Numbered from the stretch's first letter, positions 1 through 8,716 are shown. The stretch is 55,415 bases of DNA from JAVBUP01 sp031555175 (GCA_031555175.1 JAVBUP010000005.1:1-55415); one strand, 5' to 3'. A program made the numbers and translations. The notes: generated by a model from the sequence alone, not told the origin.

Positions 1-138
1 GCGATGATGAAGGCAGATAACGACACTGCCAATCAATCAAAACTAAGGCATTTCTTCGTGAAATTCCTTTTTTTATCCTCTTTCCACTACTTCATAGAAA
101 AAGAACACCGTTATAGGTGTCCTTTGTCAACAGTCTGA
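1..138 (+). other. Unassigned left edge, possible partial ORF
   Basis: Frame 1 is open from the window edge to a TGA at 136-138 (about 45 codons; the end reads roughly FIEKEHRYRCPLSTV). I do not recognise the peptide. It lies across a hairpin at 103-122 and just before a terminator at 138-158, so it could be the tail of a gene or mobile element that starts outside the window, or it may be non-coding. No ribosome binding site decides the matter. Confidence 0.2.
103..122 (-). terminator. Hairpin terminator (minus strand)
   Basis: Stem GGACACC/GGTGTTC with a six-base loop, followed on the minus strand by a T-rich run. It would serve as a backup terminator for the minus-strand DUF378 gene or insulate the left edge. 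Confidence 0.45.
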
Positions 139-158
139 AAAGCCCTCACGGGCTTTTT
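138..158 (+). terminator. Rho-independent terminator
   Basis: AAAGCCC-TCAC-GGGCTTT followed by T's on the plus strand. It ends whatever transcript enters from the left edge. Confidence 0.7.
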
Positions 159-175
159 AATTTATATAAAAATAA

Positions 176-197
176 AACGAGTCTTCATTGACTCGTT
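176..197 (-). terminator. Terminator of the DUF378 gene
   Basis: Perfect 8-bp stem AACGAGTC/GACTCGTT followed by T's on the minus strand. The stop codon at 196-198 overlaps the stem. Confidence 0.75.
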
Positions 198-402
198 AAA
201 TTCTTTTTGGATCAAAATCCATAAACAATAATAGAATATTCACTAAACCAGCAATACCAACTAATGTATAGATAATGCTTGTCATTAAGCTTGTTACTCC
301 AAAAATAGATTCAACAAGATTGAAAGAGAAAAGTCCAATTAATCCCCAATTTAGTGCTCCGATGATTGTTAGAATCAAGCAAGTTTTCTGAATAAAGTTC
401 AT
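196..402 (-). CDS. DUF378 family small membrane protein
   Basis: A 68-residue protein with two hydrophobic helices (about residues 7-26 and 38-60) joined by a short loop, with the motif GALNWGLIGLF near the start. This is the signature of the DUF378 family (YuzA-like), whose function is unknown and which sits in the cytoplasmic membrane. The start ATG at 402 has an AGGAGG ribosome binding site just upstream. The gene is monocistronic on the minus strand, divergent from the neighbouring envelope gene, and has its own terminator overlapping the stop codon. The family call is firm; no function can be inferred from context. Confidence 0.85.
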   Translation of the reverse strand: MNFIQKTCLILTIIGALNWGLIGLFSFNLVESIFGVTSLMTSIIYTLVGIAGLVNILLLFMDFDPKRI

Positions 403-517
403 ATTAAATCCTCCTTGATAATATTATATCCATTACTTATAAAACTATACTTATTGAAGAAACGATTGTCATATTTTGGTAAATCAGTTCATATTCATTA
501 GTGTAAGAGGTGGAGAA

Positions 518-1510
518 ATGAAAAAAATATATTATATTATAGGAGCAGTAGCAGTTTTGGTCATAGCTGTACTCACGTTTGCACTAACAAGACCATCTAA
601 AGTAGATAAACTTGTTGACAGTGCAAAAGATGTTGAAAACTATTATTTCGAAGGAAATATGGAAATAGCTCAACGTGAGGATACAAAAAAGTACGTAGTT
701 AAAGTTTCATATCAAAAGATTGATGAACAAGATTATTTTAAAGTAAGTTTATTTGATAAAACGTTAAATCAAGAGCAACTAATCGTTAAAAATGGTGATG
801 GAGTCTTTGTTTTAACTCCAGCATTAAATCAAGCATTCCAGTTTAAGAGTGAATGGCCGTTGAATAGTCCAAAACCATATATTTATCAATCATTATTATC
901 AATTTTTGATGGTGACCATGATGTTGAAAAGACTGATGATGGATATATTGTAAGAGCTGATGTGAGCTATCCACATAATCCGACGGCTAGCAAACAAGAA
1001 ATAAAGTTTGATAAGTCATTAGCGCCAATATATGTATCAATCACTGATCAAGATGATTTACCATTTATTAAAGTTGATTTTACTAAAATAGATATGGGAC
1101 AAACGTTTGGAGCAAAAGACTTTGATGTTAAAGATGCAGTTGAAAAAGCCCGTGGTAATGGTACTGGTGGTGTTTCTCAATTAGAACCTAGTTATCCATT
1201 AGAAGTATTTGGCAGTAAGTTAACTAAGGAAGTAACACAAGAATATGATGCTTATACAAACCGCATTTTATCATTTAGTGGTGGTAAATCATTTACTATT
1301 GTAGAAAGTGTCTTTAATGAGCAAGATAGTATGATGGTGGAAACAGTAAATGGTGAGATAATTGATTTACTAGATGGTATAGCAGTATTTAGTAATGATG
1401 AATTAAAAGTGTATGGTACAAATTCAACAATTTCAGTTTTCTCAAAAGAAATGAGTACAGATGAAATGTTAGAGGTCGTATCTAGTATGCAAGTTTGGGC
1501 ATTAAAATAA
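518..1510 (+). CDS. LolA-like membrane-anchored envelope protein
   Basis: A 330-residue protein with an N-terminal transmembrane signal (residues 3-22) and a large extracytoplasmic part. I chose the ATG at 518 because AGGTGGAG precedes it; an in-frame upstream extension to 476 has no ribosome binding site. Residues about 30-220 have the alternating strands and phrases (YYFEGNMEI, YFKVSLF, IYVSI) seen in the LolA/RseB-like fold that Gram-positive bacteria use in lipoproteins such as YdcC and GerS. The last 100 residues may form a second beta domain. There is no lipobox cysteine, so it is anchored by its helix. The ligand is unknown. It is monocistronic with a terminator right after the stop. 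Confidence 0.55.
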   Translation: MKKIYYIIGAVAVLVIAVLTFALTRPSKVDKLVDSAKDVENYYFEGNMEIAQREDTKKYVVKVSYQKIDEQDYFKVSLFDKTLNQEQLIVKNGDGVFVLTPALNQAFQFKSEWPLNSPKPYIYQSLLSIFDGDHDVEKTDDGYIVRADVSYPHNPTASKQEIKFDKSLAPIYVSITDQDDLPFIKVDFTKIDMGQTFGAKDFDVKDAVEKARGNGTGGVSQLEPSYPLEVFGSKLTKEVTQEYDAYTNRILSFSGGKSFTIVESVFNEQDSMMVETVNGEIIDLLDGIAVFSNDELKVYGTNSTISVFSKEMSTDEMLEVVSSMQVWALK

Positions 1511-1530
1511 GGTTCCATTAGGAACCTTTT
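1511..1530 (+). terminator. Terminator between convergent genes
   Basis: GGTTCC-ATTA-GGAACC-TTTT directly after the TAA at 1508-1510. The A-rich flank on the other side lets it also serve the convergent DUF1836 gene. Confidence 0.75.
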
Positions 1531-2035
1531 AAAATTTCTTTAAATATATTTTGTCTATATATAACTTACTTGCGAAAGCGCGTAATGCTGTCTGAAGCGC
1601 ATAACTATCAGATGCTAAGTCATCATCAAATGCATATGCTCTACCTTCAAACACTGCTTTAACAGTATCTTCTAGTTCTTCACAGAAACGATCATAAGCG
1701 ATATCGATTGATGTTTTCTTAATTGATATTTCAATCAATCTAGCAATGTCATTAATACTAAATACTTGCTTAAGTATACAAATAACAAAGAGACTAGCAA
1801 TATGCTCTTTATTATATTTCTTTTTATGAGTAGCAGGGATTATATCATGCTTTACATAGTTATTAATCATTGTTTGTGTCAATATAGAACCATCCTTTTC
1901 CTTTTGTACGTAATTGGATAAAGATGTGTTTAGTAAAGTAATAACTTGATCTACGTATAAATCAATATTAGGAAATTCTTCCCAACGTGGAATATGAAAA
2001 TCTGTTATATTTGGAATAATTTTTTCTTCTTGCAT
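1529..2035 (-). CDS. DUF1836 domain protein, putative DNA-binding
   Basis: A 168-residue soluble protein. Residues about 50-110 contain ILTQTMINNYVKHDIIP followed by a KYNKEHIASLFVICILKQVFSI helix, the hallmark of DUF1836, in which the first segment resembles a MerR-type helix-turn-helix. The family is common in Bacillota and thought, not shown, to be regulatory. It starts at ATG 2035 after a GAGGTG ribosome binding site and is convergent with the preceding gene. It is probably a transcription factor whose target cannot be seen here. Confidence 0.75.
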   Translation of the reverse strand: MQEEKIIPNITDFHIPRWEEFPNIDLYVDQVITLLNTSLSNYVQKEKDGSILTQTMINNYVKHDIIPATHKKKYNKEHIASLFVICILKQVFSINDIARLIEISIKKTSIDIAYDRFCEELEDTVKAVFEGRAYAFDDDLASDSYALQTALRAFASKLYIDKIYLKKF

Positions 2036-2109
2036 AATAACACCTCATCAATATAATAGCATATTATTAGCCAAAAAGTATATAATTAAATAATTAATGT
2101 CTCTCTATA

Positions 2110-2138
2110 TTGACACAATGATTACCGTGTGATATAGT
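2110..2138 (+). promoter_or_regulatory. Sigma-A type promoter of the hemolysin III gene
   Basis: TTGACA at 2110-2115, 17-bp spacer, TATAGT at 2133-2138. Positioned 28 bp before the ATG, with AGGAGG between. Confidence 0.75.
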
Positions 2139-2165
2139 ATTGAATACTAGATAGGAGGAATTGTT

Positions 2166-2840
2166 ATGCAAAGAACAAGGTTAGAAGATAGAATTTTACC
2201 AACTTATTCTAAAGGTGAAGAGCTATTTAATGCGATAAGCCATATTGTTGGTGGAGCACTTGGAATTGTCTGTGTCGCTCTATGCCCGTATATCGCATAT
2301 AAAAATAATAATCTCTATGGTGTTTCCAGTGGAATAATCTTTGGAATATCTATGATTGTCCTATATACGATGTCTAGTTTATATCATGGGTTAAGCCCAA
2401 ATCTAAAATCAAAAAAAGTATTTCAAGTATTGGATCACTGTGCTATATTTGCTTTAATTGCTGGAACGTATACACCATTTGCATTATGTACACTACGCGA
2501 ATATGATACAGCTTTAGGCTGGACAATATTTGGCGTAGTATGGGGAATGGCCATTCTTGGAATTACACTAAATTCGATTGATTTAAAGAAGTTTAAAGTG
2601 TTTTCTATGATTTGTTATTTAGGAATGGGATGGTGTATAGTTATTAAAGGAGCTATACTGCCAGAATTATTAGGAATATCTGGGTTTGTAATGTTATTAT
2701 TAGGAGGAGTTATTTATACTGTTGGTGCCATACTCTATATGATTGGTAAAAAGAAAAAGTATATGCATTCCTTATTTCATGTGTGTATCTGTTTAGGAAG
2801 TTTTTTACACTTCCTTTGTATAATTCTCTATGTAATGTAA
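2166..2840 (+). CDS. trhA: Hemolysin III family (PAQR/TrhA) membrane protein
   Basis: A 224-residue protein with seven predicted transmembrane helices. Family motifs are present: GEELFNAISHIVGG near the N terminus, SSLYHG (residues about 75-80), VLDHCAIFALIAGTYTPF (about 100-117) and the C-terminal HSLFHVCICLGSFLHF. The conserved His and Asp residues match the zinc-dependent PAQR fold shared with adiponectin receptors. Bacterial members are annotated as hemolysin III but probably act in membrane-lipid homeostasis. A strong promoter and AGGAGG site precede it, and a terminator follows immediately, so it is a single-gene unit. Confidence 0.9.
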   Translation: MQRTRLEDRILPTYSKGEELFNAISHIVGGALGIVCVALCPYIAYKNNNLYGVSSGIIFGISMIVLYTMSSLYHGLSPNLKSKKVFQVLDHCAIFALIAGTYTPFALCTLREYDTALGWTIFGVVWGMAILGITLNSIDLKKFKVFSMICYLGMGWCIVIKGAILPELLGISGFVMLLLGGVIYTVGAILYMIGKKKKYMHSLFHVCICLGSFLHFLCIILYVM

Positions 2841-2841
2841 A

Positions 2842-2866
2842 ACCATATCGATTAGATATGGTTTTT
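2842..2866 (+). terminator. Terminator after hemolysin III gene
   Basis: ACCATATC/GATATGGT stem followed by a T run, directly after the stop codon. Confidence 0.75.
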
Positions 2867-2878
2867 ATTGAATATAAT

Positions 2879-3097
2879 CTATTTATCAAGTGATTTTAAT
2901 CTTCTTCGTTTATTATCTTTTGCTTGGATAAAATTATTACCTTGTTCATCCTTATTCATACTGGCATTCTCGATTAAATCTTGTAGAACAACCTCTTTTG
3001 CCATTTCAACATCATATGTTTTACCTGTGTTACTCTTATATCCAATTACATTACCACTGCTATCTTTTTTAACTGCTATAAAACGCTCTTTTGCCAT
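2879..3097 (-). CDS. DUF3892-like small protein
   Basis: A 72-residue soluble protein. The N terminus (FIAVKKDSSGNVIGYKSNTG, then KTYDVEMAKEVVLQ) matches the DUF3892 pattern of a short beta-hairpin followed by a helix; the C terminus is basic (KRRRLKSLDK). The family is of unknown function. The ATG at 3097 is preceded by GAGGTGAT on the minus strand. It is convergent with trhA and divergent from the next small gene. Confidence 0.6.
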   Translation of the reverse strand: MAKERFIAVKKDSSGNVIGYKSNTGKTYDVEMAKEVVLQDLIENASMNKDEQGNNFIQAKDNKRRRLKSLDK

Positions 3098-3174
3098 ATT
3101 ATCACCTCAAAATTATTCTTTCCGTTAATAGTGTTTTTAAACGAAAAATGTTATACTAGTGTTAGGTGATAAAA

Positions 3175-3351
3175 ATGTTAGAGAGTACAAATGATAAGTT
3201 TACGATGATTTGTTTGCTAGTTATAATGGCAATTCCTATAATTATAACGATGATTTGGCTTGCCAATACATACGAAAATTTGCCGACAACTAGGAAGGCA
3301 GCTAAACAAAAACTAAAGGATGATGAAAAAGATTTTTATAATGATTTGTAA
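3175..3351 (+). CDS. Small single-span membrane protein
   Basis: A 58-residue protein with one hydrophobic helix (about residues 12-31) and a charged cytoplasmic tail rich in Lys and Asp (KQKLKDDEKDFYNDL). The ATG at 3175 is preferred over the in-frame GTG at 3166 because that GTG lies in the AGGTGAT ribosome binding site. I do not recognise a family. It precedes the comK-like gene by about 90 bp on the same strand and could be cotranscribed. Confidence 0.55.
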   Translation: MLESTNDKFTMICLLVIMAIPIIITMIWLANTYENLPTTRKAAKQKLKDDEKDFYNDL

Positions 3352-3443
3352 TATTTAGCTCATTTCATCAACAAAATTCATAAAAAGATTTAGACATAAA
3401 GTAAAAATATAAATATTTTGCTATCATTATGATGGTGATAAAT

Positions 3444-3848
3444 ATGAAAATATCAAATATTAGTATAATTCAACCAAATCAACAGTATACAAGACTCATT
3501 CTCAAAAATAATGAAGTAATTGAGTTATATTGTTCATGTCAAGAAGCTGTAGAAAAATTGTGCATTGATCATGGATGTACCCTTCAAGGTTGCTTAAAGG
3601 CCTCTAGTTATTTGTTGCAATCAAGCTATAAACTGCCAATATTTATAGCCAGTGACAATTATGGAATATTAGTACCAACTCATTCACCATATTCAAAGAA
3701 ATGTAGTTGGTTTTCACTAGATACATTATTGATATATAATCATAGGCAAATAAGTTCTATATATCATATTAATTTGTCTTACCATATTTATGCGGTAATG
3801 ATTCAAAAAGGAATAGCATTGCAGCAAAATATTTTAGAAAGGAAGTAA
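3444..3848 (+). CDS. comK: ComK-like competence regulator
   Basis: A 134-residue protein that matches the core of ComK, the DNA-binding master regulator of natural transformation in Bacillus. The aligned segment runs from about residue 55 to 95: a G-L/R-K-x-S pattern, then KLPIFIASDNYGILVPTHSP, then CSWFSL, corresponding to the KPPI, IFLFPT and CGWI block of Bacillus ComK. It is shorter than B. subtilis ComK (192 residues) and lacks most of the C-terminal tail. The ATG at 3444 fits the GGTGAT ribosome binding site; two upstream ATGs (3429, 3432) do not. rmuC starts 6 bp after its stop, so the two are probably translated from one mRNA. I call it ComK family; competence itself is an inference. 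Confidence 0.7.
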   Translation: MKISNISIIQPNQQYTRLILKNNEVIELYCSCQEAVEKLCIDHGCTLQGCLKASSYLLQSSYKLPIFIASDNYGILVPTHSPYSKKCSWFSLDTLLIYNHRQISSIYHINLSYHIYAVMIQKGIALQQNILERK

Positions 3849-3853
3849 AGAAA

Positions 3854-4993
3854 ATGAATGAAAGTTTAGTTATCATGGGGTTATGTGCCGTTATTATAGT
3901 TTTGTTAATAGTGGTAATTGCTATTATTAATAAGAATTCTAAGGATAATAAAGGCGCAGACAATCTTAAGGAGTTTGTCATGTATCAACAAAATATGCAA
4001 GCTAATATTATTGAGAAAATGGGAAATGTCGAAGTAGCAATTAATCATGATTTAAATCAATTCCAAAATGTTTTTTCTCAAAATATTAGAACAGATTTTG
4101 AAAGACTAAATGTTTTAACAGAAAAAAGATTATTAGATATAAATGAAAAAGTAAATGAAAAATTAGAAAAAAGTTTTGAAAAAACAAATTTAGCTTTTAC
4201 AAGTATGATAGAAAGATTATCTAGAATTGATGAAGCGCAAAAGAAAATTGAAGGGTTAAGTAATGAAATTGTCTCTCTACAAGATGTATTAACAGATAAA
4301 AAGACTAGAGGAATCTTTGGTGAAGTTCAGCTTAACTCAATACTTAATGCAGCATTTGGTACAAATCCTGGAGTCTATGAGATTCAAAGTAAAATGCCTA
4401 ATGGCTTTATTGCAGATGCTTTATTAAAAGCACCTGATCCGTTGGGTAATATTGCTATAGATTCGAAATTCCCTCTTGAAAACTATCAACGTATGGTAGA
4501 TAAAAATTTGACTGATCAAGAACGAAATGAAGCTGAAAAATTATTTAAGGCAGATGTAAAGAAGCATATTGATGCGATATCTACTAAATATATAATTCCT
4601 GGTGTAACTGCTGATCAGGCGATAATGTTCTTACCAGCTGAAGCTATCTTTGCTAATATTAATGCTTATCATGAAGATCTTGTGCTATATTCACAAAAGA
4701 AACGAGTATGGATAGTATCTCCAACGACTATGATGTCTACATTGACTTTAATTCAAGTAATACTTAGAGATATTGAAAGAGATAAGAATGCTAAAATTAT
4801 TTTCAATGAATTAGAATTATTAGGGGTAGAGTTTAGAAGATATCGTGAAAGATGGGATAAGTTATCTGGTAGTATTGAGACAGTGTATAAGAATGTTAAG
4901 GACGTTGAGATTACTTCTAAAAAGATTGGTAGCAAGTTTGATGATTTGTCTAATGCCCGAGTGGATATGATTGAATCTAATGATGAAGAGTAA
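3854..4993 (+). CDS. rmuC: RmuC family DNA recombination protein
   Basis: A 379-residue protein with an N-terminal transmembrane helix (residues 5-25), a long coiled coil (about 30-150), then the RmuC nuclease-like domain (about 150-350) with RGIFGEVQLNSIL, AIDSKFPLENYQRM and VWIVSPTTMMSTL. RmuC limits inversions between short repeats in E. coli and belongs to the PD-(D/E)xK superfamily. Length and order are typical. The start is set by AAAGGAAG 8 bp upstream. Coupling to a comK-like gene suggests a role in handling incoming or damaged DNA. A terminator follows. Confidence 0.9.
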   Translation: MNESLVIMGLCAVIIVLLIVVIAIINKNSKDNKGADNLKEFVMYQQNMQANIIEKMGNVEVAINHDLNQFQNVFSQNIRTDFERLNVLTEKRLLDINEKVNEKLEKSFEKTNLAFTSMIERLSRIDEAQKKIEGLSNEIVSLQDVLTDKKTRGIFGEVQLNSILNAAFGTNPGVYEIQSKMPNGFIADALLKAPDPLGNIAIDSKFPLENYQRMVDKNLTDQERNEAEKLFKADVKKHIDAISTKYIIPGVTADQAIMFLPAEAIFANINAYHEDLVLYSQKKRVWIVSPTTMMSTLTLIQVILRDIERDKNAKIIFNELELLGVEFRRYRERWDKLSGSIETVYKNVKDVEITSKKIGSKFDDLSNARVDMIESNDEE

Positions 4994-5017
4994 AATGCAT
5001 CTAGTGATGCATTTTTT
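4994..5017 (+). terminator. Terminator after rmuC
   Basis: AATGCAT/ATGCATT stem followed by six T's, just after the TAA. Confidence 0.75.
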
Positions 5018-5095
5018 GTCGTTTTATATCTTTTGTTGCATAACATAAAATGAAGGCTTAATGCCCATTATAATAATTGAAGAAAGAGTGATATT

Positions 5096-5890
5096 ATGGT
5101 AGTATATAAAAAGAAGAAGGTGAGTGCATTGTCAGAAATTAAACTATGTAATGTTATGGTCAATTATGAAGAAGTTGGATCTGGTCAGGATGTTATCTTG
5201 CTTCATGGTTGGGGACAAAATATTGAAATGATGGAACCTTTGCAAAAAGTATTAAAGGAAGATAATCATGTGCATGTACTGGATTTCCCTGGATTTGGAG
5301 CTAGTGAGTTGCCAAATACTGTTTGGGGAGTTAATGACTATGCTGTCATGTTAGAAGAATATGTAAAAGAAAAAAATATTATTAATCCAATAATTATAGC
5401 TCATTCATTTGGGGCTAGAGTTGCCTTAATTTATGCATCTCGAAATGACGTTAAGAATTTAATTTTAACAGGAGCTGCGGGAATTAGACCAAAGCGAGGT
5501 TTTAAATATTATTATAAGACTTATACTTATAAACTAGCAAAACGTTTTTTAAGCTTGCCATATTTTAAACAATATAAAGACCAATTACTAAAAACTGCAG
5601 GTAGTAGTGATTACCAAAATACCAGTGGTGTTTTAAGAGGCATCTTTGTAAAAGTTGTCAATGAAGATTTAACAAAGTATTTAGATAAAATAAAGGCAAG
5701 AACACTATTAATATGGGGCGAAACCGACACTGCAACACCATTATGGATGGGAAAAGTTATGGAAGATAAAATCCCAAATGCAACGCTTGTGGTATTTAAA
5801 GGTATTGGTCATTATGCTTATTATTATCGTGCCAATGAGTTTTTAATGGCAGTTGATGCCTTCGTAAAGGAAGGTGAAATACATGGATAG
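5096..5890 (+). CDS. Alpha/beta-fold hydrolase in the murF-ddl operon
   Basis: A 264-residue alpha/beta hydrolase. The oxyanion motif HGWGQN lies at about residues 36-41, the nucleophile elbow AHSFGA near residue 103, the acid in GETDTATP near 214, and the catalytic His in GIGHYAYY near 240. The substrate is unknown. The stop overlaps murF and ddl follows, so a role with cell-envelope precursors is likely but unproven. The ATG at 5096 has a modest GAGTGAT site; a TTG at 5129 preceded by AAGGTGAG is an alternative start that would shorten it by 11 residues. Confidence 0.8.
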   Translation: MVVYKKKKVSALSEIKLCNVMVNYEEVGSGQDVILLHGWGQNIEMMEPLQKVLKEDNHVHVLDFPGFGASELPNTVWGVNDYAVMLEEYVKEKNIINPIIIAHSFGARVALIYASRNDVKNLILTGAAGIRPKRGFKYYYKTYTYKLAKRFLSLPYFKQYKDQLLKTAGSSDYQNTSGVLRGIFVKVVNEDLTKYLDKIKARTLLIWGETDTATPLWMGKVMEDKIPNATLVVFKGIGHYAYYYRANEFLMAVDAFVKEGEIHG

Positions 5891-7472
5891 TTATTTAATT
5901 ATTACAGTAATTATTTCGCTACTTTCGTTATATACTACTTCAAAGAAAAGCTTGCATATGTATCAACAAAATTCATATGATAATAAAAGATTTGAAGAAT
6001 GGATGAATGATAATCCTAATGTACTATCAAATTTTAGATTATTTTATTTCGCTATTGCTGTATTATTAAACATTCTAGCAATAATTGAGATACCTGTTAT
6101 TGCTTGGGTATTACTATTATTAGTATATATTGATATCTATTTGCGTTTTATTATAGAGAGTCGTGCAGTTTACGTTAAACCACTGCATATTACAAATAGA
6201 GTCAAAAGACAAATTATAACATTAACAATGCTCCATTTAGCCGCTTATGGATTATCAATAATGGCTGGTTATTATGTTAATGGTTTAGCAGCCTGTTGTT
6301 TAGTTTTAATATATCAGTTTATGATTCCATATGCTGTTATGCTGGCTGGTATTATCAATATGCCTATTGAGAAGCATGGACGTAACTCTTTCATCAAGGA
6401 TGCTAAAAGAATAATTAATAGTAATCCAAATTTGGTAAAGATTGGTATTACTGGTAGTTTCGGTAAGACATCTTCAAAGAATGTTATGCAAGAAATACTA
6501 TCGGAAAAATTCTATTCGTTAATGACACCTAGATCATTTAACACAGTGATGGGTGTGACTATCACAATTCGTGAACAACTAAAACCAACTCATGAAATGT
6601 TCGTGTGTGAAATGGGCTCAGATAAAGTTGGTACAATTCCTGAGTTAATGGATTTGGTCCATCCAACTATTTCGGTAATTACTTCAATAGGACCACAACA
6701 CATCAATACAATGGGTTCGTTAGAGAATATAATTAATGAGAAGTTCTCAGTAGTAGAAATGCTACCACCTTCTGGTGTTGCGTTTTTAAATATTGATAAC
6801 GAATATATTAGAAAGTATAAAGTTAAAAACACTTGTAAGATCGTAACTTTAGGAATCGAAAGTGAAGATGCGATGTATCGTGTTTCCAACATTAGATATA
6901 ATCCAAATGGCAGTGACTTTGACATAATTCTCGGGGGAGAATGGTATCCATTCTCAACAAGGCTATTAGGAACTCACAATATTTCTAATATATTATGTGC
7001 TGTAGCTGTTGGCTATGAACTTGGTATTGATGTCAAGTCATTACAGACAGCAGTCAAGCGAGTTAATTATGTTGAACATCGTTTGGAAGTTAAGAAGCAA
7101 GGTGCAATTACATTGATAGATAATGCTTTTAACTCAAACCCTGTGGGAAGTAAGATGTCAGTGGAAGTGTTAGGGCAAATGCCAACGCAACGTATTTTAT
7201 TAACACCTGGGATGATTGATTTAGGGGAGCAAGAGGAAGAGTATAATTATAAGTTTGGAACTTATATGAAAGATAACGCAGATATAATTATTTTGATCGG
7301 CAAGGTGCACACTAAGCCAATTTACGATGGAATTGTATCGACGGGATTTGATATGAGTAATGTCTATGTGGTCAATACTACAAAAGAAGCATTTGAGTTA
7401 ATGCATAAATTGGCGGAAGATGGTGCAACTGTCCTGATAGAAAATGATTTGCCGGATGCATTTAATAAATAA
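5883..7472 (+). CDS. murF: Membrane-anchored MurF-type Mur ligase
   Basis: A 529-residue Mur ligase. The first 160 residues are four or five hydrophobic helices in place of the usual MurF UDP-substrate domain. The ATP-binding loop is GSFGKTSSKN (about residue 193), followed by the central domain (RSFNTVMGV, ICEMGSDKVG-like block, GPQHINTMG) and a C-terminal domain with VEHRLEVKK and DNAFNSNPVGS. MurF joins D-Ala-D-Ala to UDP-MurNAc-tripeptide, the step after Ddl, whose gene is next. The ATG at 5883 follows GGAAGGTGAA and overlaps the hydrolase stop. The helical N terminus implies that the reaction occurs at the membrane. MurF is the best label but the donor/acceptor may differ. Confidence 0.8.
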   Translation: MDSYLIITVIISLLSLYTTSKKSLHMYQQNSYDNKRFEEWMNDNPNVLSNFRLFYFAIAVLLNILAIIEIPVIAWVLLLLVYIDIYLRFIIESRAVYVKPLHITNRVKRQIITLTMLHLAAYGLSIMAGYYVNGLAACCLVLIYQFMIPYAVMLAGIINMPIEKHGRNSFIKDAKRIINSNPNLVKIGITGSFGKTSSKNVMQEILSEKFYSLMTPRSFNTVMGVTITIREQLKPTHEMFVCEMGSDKVGTIPELMDLVHPTISVITSIGPQHINTMGSLENIINEKFSVVEMLPPSGVAFLNIDNEYIRKYKVKNTCKIVTLGIESEDAMYRVSNIRYNPNGSDFDIILGGEWYPFSTRLLGTHNISNILCAVAVGYELGIDVKSLQTAVKRVNYVEHRLEVKKQGAITLIDNAFNSNPVGSKMSVEVLGQMPTQRILLTPGMIDLGEQEEEYNYKFGTYMKDNADIIILIGKVHTKPIYDGIVSTGFDMSNVYVVNTTKEAFELMHKLAEDGATVLIENDLPDAFNK

Positions 7473-7484
7473 AGGAGTAAATGT

Positions 7485-8666
7485 ATGAAAATAAAAGTTG
7501 GAGTATTCTTTGGTGGTGAGTCAGTGGAACATGAAGTAAGTATTATTTCTGCTAATCAGGCAATGCATGCCATTGATAAAGATATCTATGAAGTTGTACC
7601 TATTTATATCACAAAAGATCATAGATGGTATACTGGGGATATATTATTAGATGTCGCTAATTATAAGAATATTGATGAGTTGCTAAAAAAAGCCCAAAGA
7701 ATTAATATGAATGTGCAAGATGGTAAGATTGTGCTTGATCCATATCCATTTAAAATGTTTGGGAAAACTATTAATTCTATTGATATTGCTTTTCCAGTTA
7801 TACATGGAACAAATGGTGAGGATGGTTCATTACAAGGATTTTTTGAACTATATGGGATTCCATATGTTGGTTGCGATGTGAAGTCTGCAGCAGTTGGGCA
7901 AGACAAAGTGTTTATGAAAAATATCCTACGTGATTCGAAATTACCTGTAGTCAATTTTACTTGGTTCTATGCCTCAGAATATCGTAATGATGAAGAAAAA
8001 CTATTTGATCGTTTGGAACAAGAGATAGGATTACCATTAATAATTAAACCTGCTTCATTGGGATCATCAGTTGGTATTGCTGTAATTAGAAGCAGAAGTG
8101 AGTTTAAAGAAAAAATTGAAGATGCTCTAAGATATGACCCGAAGATTATTGTTGAAGAATATATTAAGTCCTTTAAGGAAGTTAATATTTCAGTGATTGG
8201 TGATTATGAAACGGCATATACTTCAGTTGTTGAAGAAGTGGCTGGTTCTGATGAGATATTATCTTATCAAGAAAAATATCTCCAAGGTGGGAAAGGCAGT
8301 AAAGGAGCAGGTATGGCAAGCATATCTACTCGTATTATTCCTGCAAATATTACAGATGAGCAAAAAAATCAAATTGAAGACTATGCTAAGAAGTGCTTTA
8401 ATGTCTTAGGAAGTAGTGGAGTCTGCCGTATTGATTTCTTCATTGACAACAATAATGGCAGCATATATATTATTGAGATTAATACGATTCCTGGTTCTTT
8501 ATCATTTTATTTATGGGAACCAGCAGGTAAGAATTTCACTCAAATGACAACTGATCTATTAAAGTTAGCTATCAAACGCCAAAGAGAGAGAGAGAAACTT
8601 ATTTTCTCGTATAAAACTAATATTCTCCAAAATTATTCTGGTGGGACAAAAGGGAAGAAGATATAA
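7485..8666 (+). CDS. ddl: D-alanine--D-alanine ligase
   Basis: A 393-residue ATP-grasp enzyme that makes D-Ala-D-Ala for peptidoglycan. Visible motifs are FGGESVEHEVS at the N terminus, PVIHGTNGEDGSLQGF (about 96-111), KPASLGSSVGI (about 189-199) and the C-terminal FIEINTIPG-like block (IYIIEINTIPGSL). The length is slightly above the usual 350-370 owing to a basic tail (residues 365-393). It starts 12 bp after murF with AAAGGAG. Together with murF this makes and uses the dipeptide in one operon; a terminator closes the unit. Confidence 0.93.
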   Translation: MKIKVGVFFGGESVEHEVSIISANQAMHAIDKDIYEVVPIYITKDHRWYTGDILLDVANYKNIDELLKKAQRINMNVQDGKIVLDPYPFKMFGKTINSIDIAFPVIHGTNGEDGSLQGFFELYGIPYVGCDVKSAAVGQDKVFMKNILRDSKLPVVNFTWFYASEYRNDEEKLFDRLEQEIGLPLIIKPASLGSSVGIAVIRSRSEFKEKIEDALRYDPKIIVEEYIKSFKEVNISVIGDYETAYTSVVEEVAGSDEILSYQEKYLQGGKGSKGAGMASISTRIIPANITDEQKNQIEDYAKKCFNVLGSSGVCRIDFFIDNNNGSIYIIEINTIPGSLSFYLWEPAGKNFTQMTTDLLKLAIKRQREREKLIFSYKTNILQNYSGGTKGKKI

Positions 8667-8672
8667 TTTTAT

Positions 8673-8716
8673 AAACCTTACAAAAAGATATTGAAATCCT
8701 AATTGTAAGGTTTTTA
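8673..8716 (+). terminator. Terminator of the hydrolase-murF-ddl operon
   Basis: Eleven-base arms AAACCTTACAA/TTGTAAGGTTT with a 19-base loop followed by T's. Confidence 0.7.

Noticed and set aside
1..200. Small RNA or tRNA-like gene at the left edge
   Set aside because: Two hairpins are visible but no promoter or known RNA motif; better read as terminators plus an unknown partial ORF.
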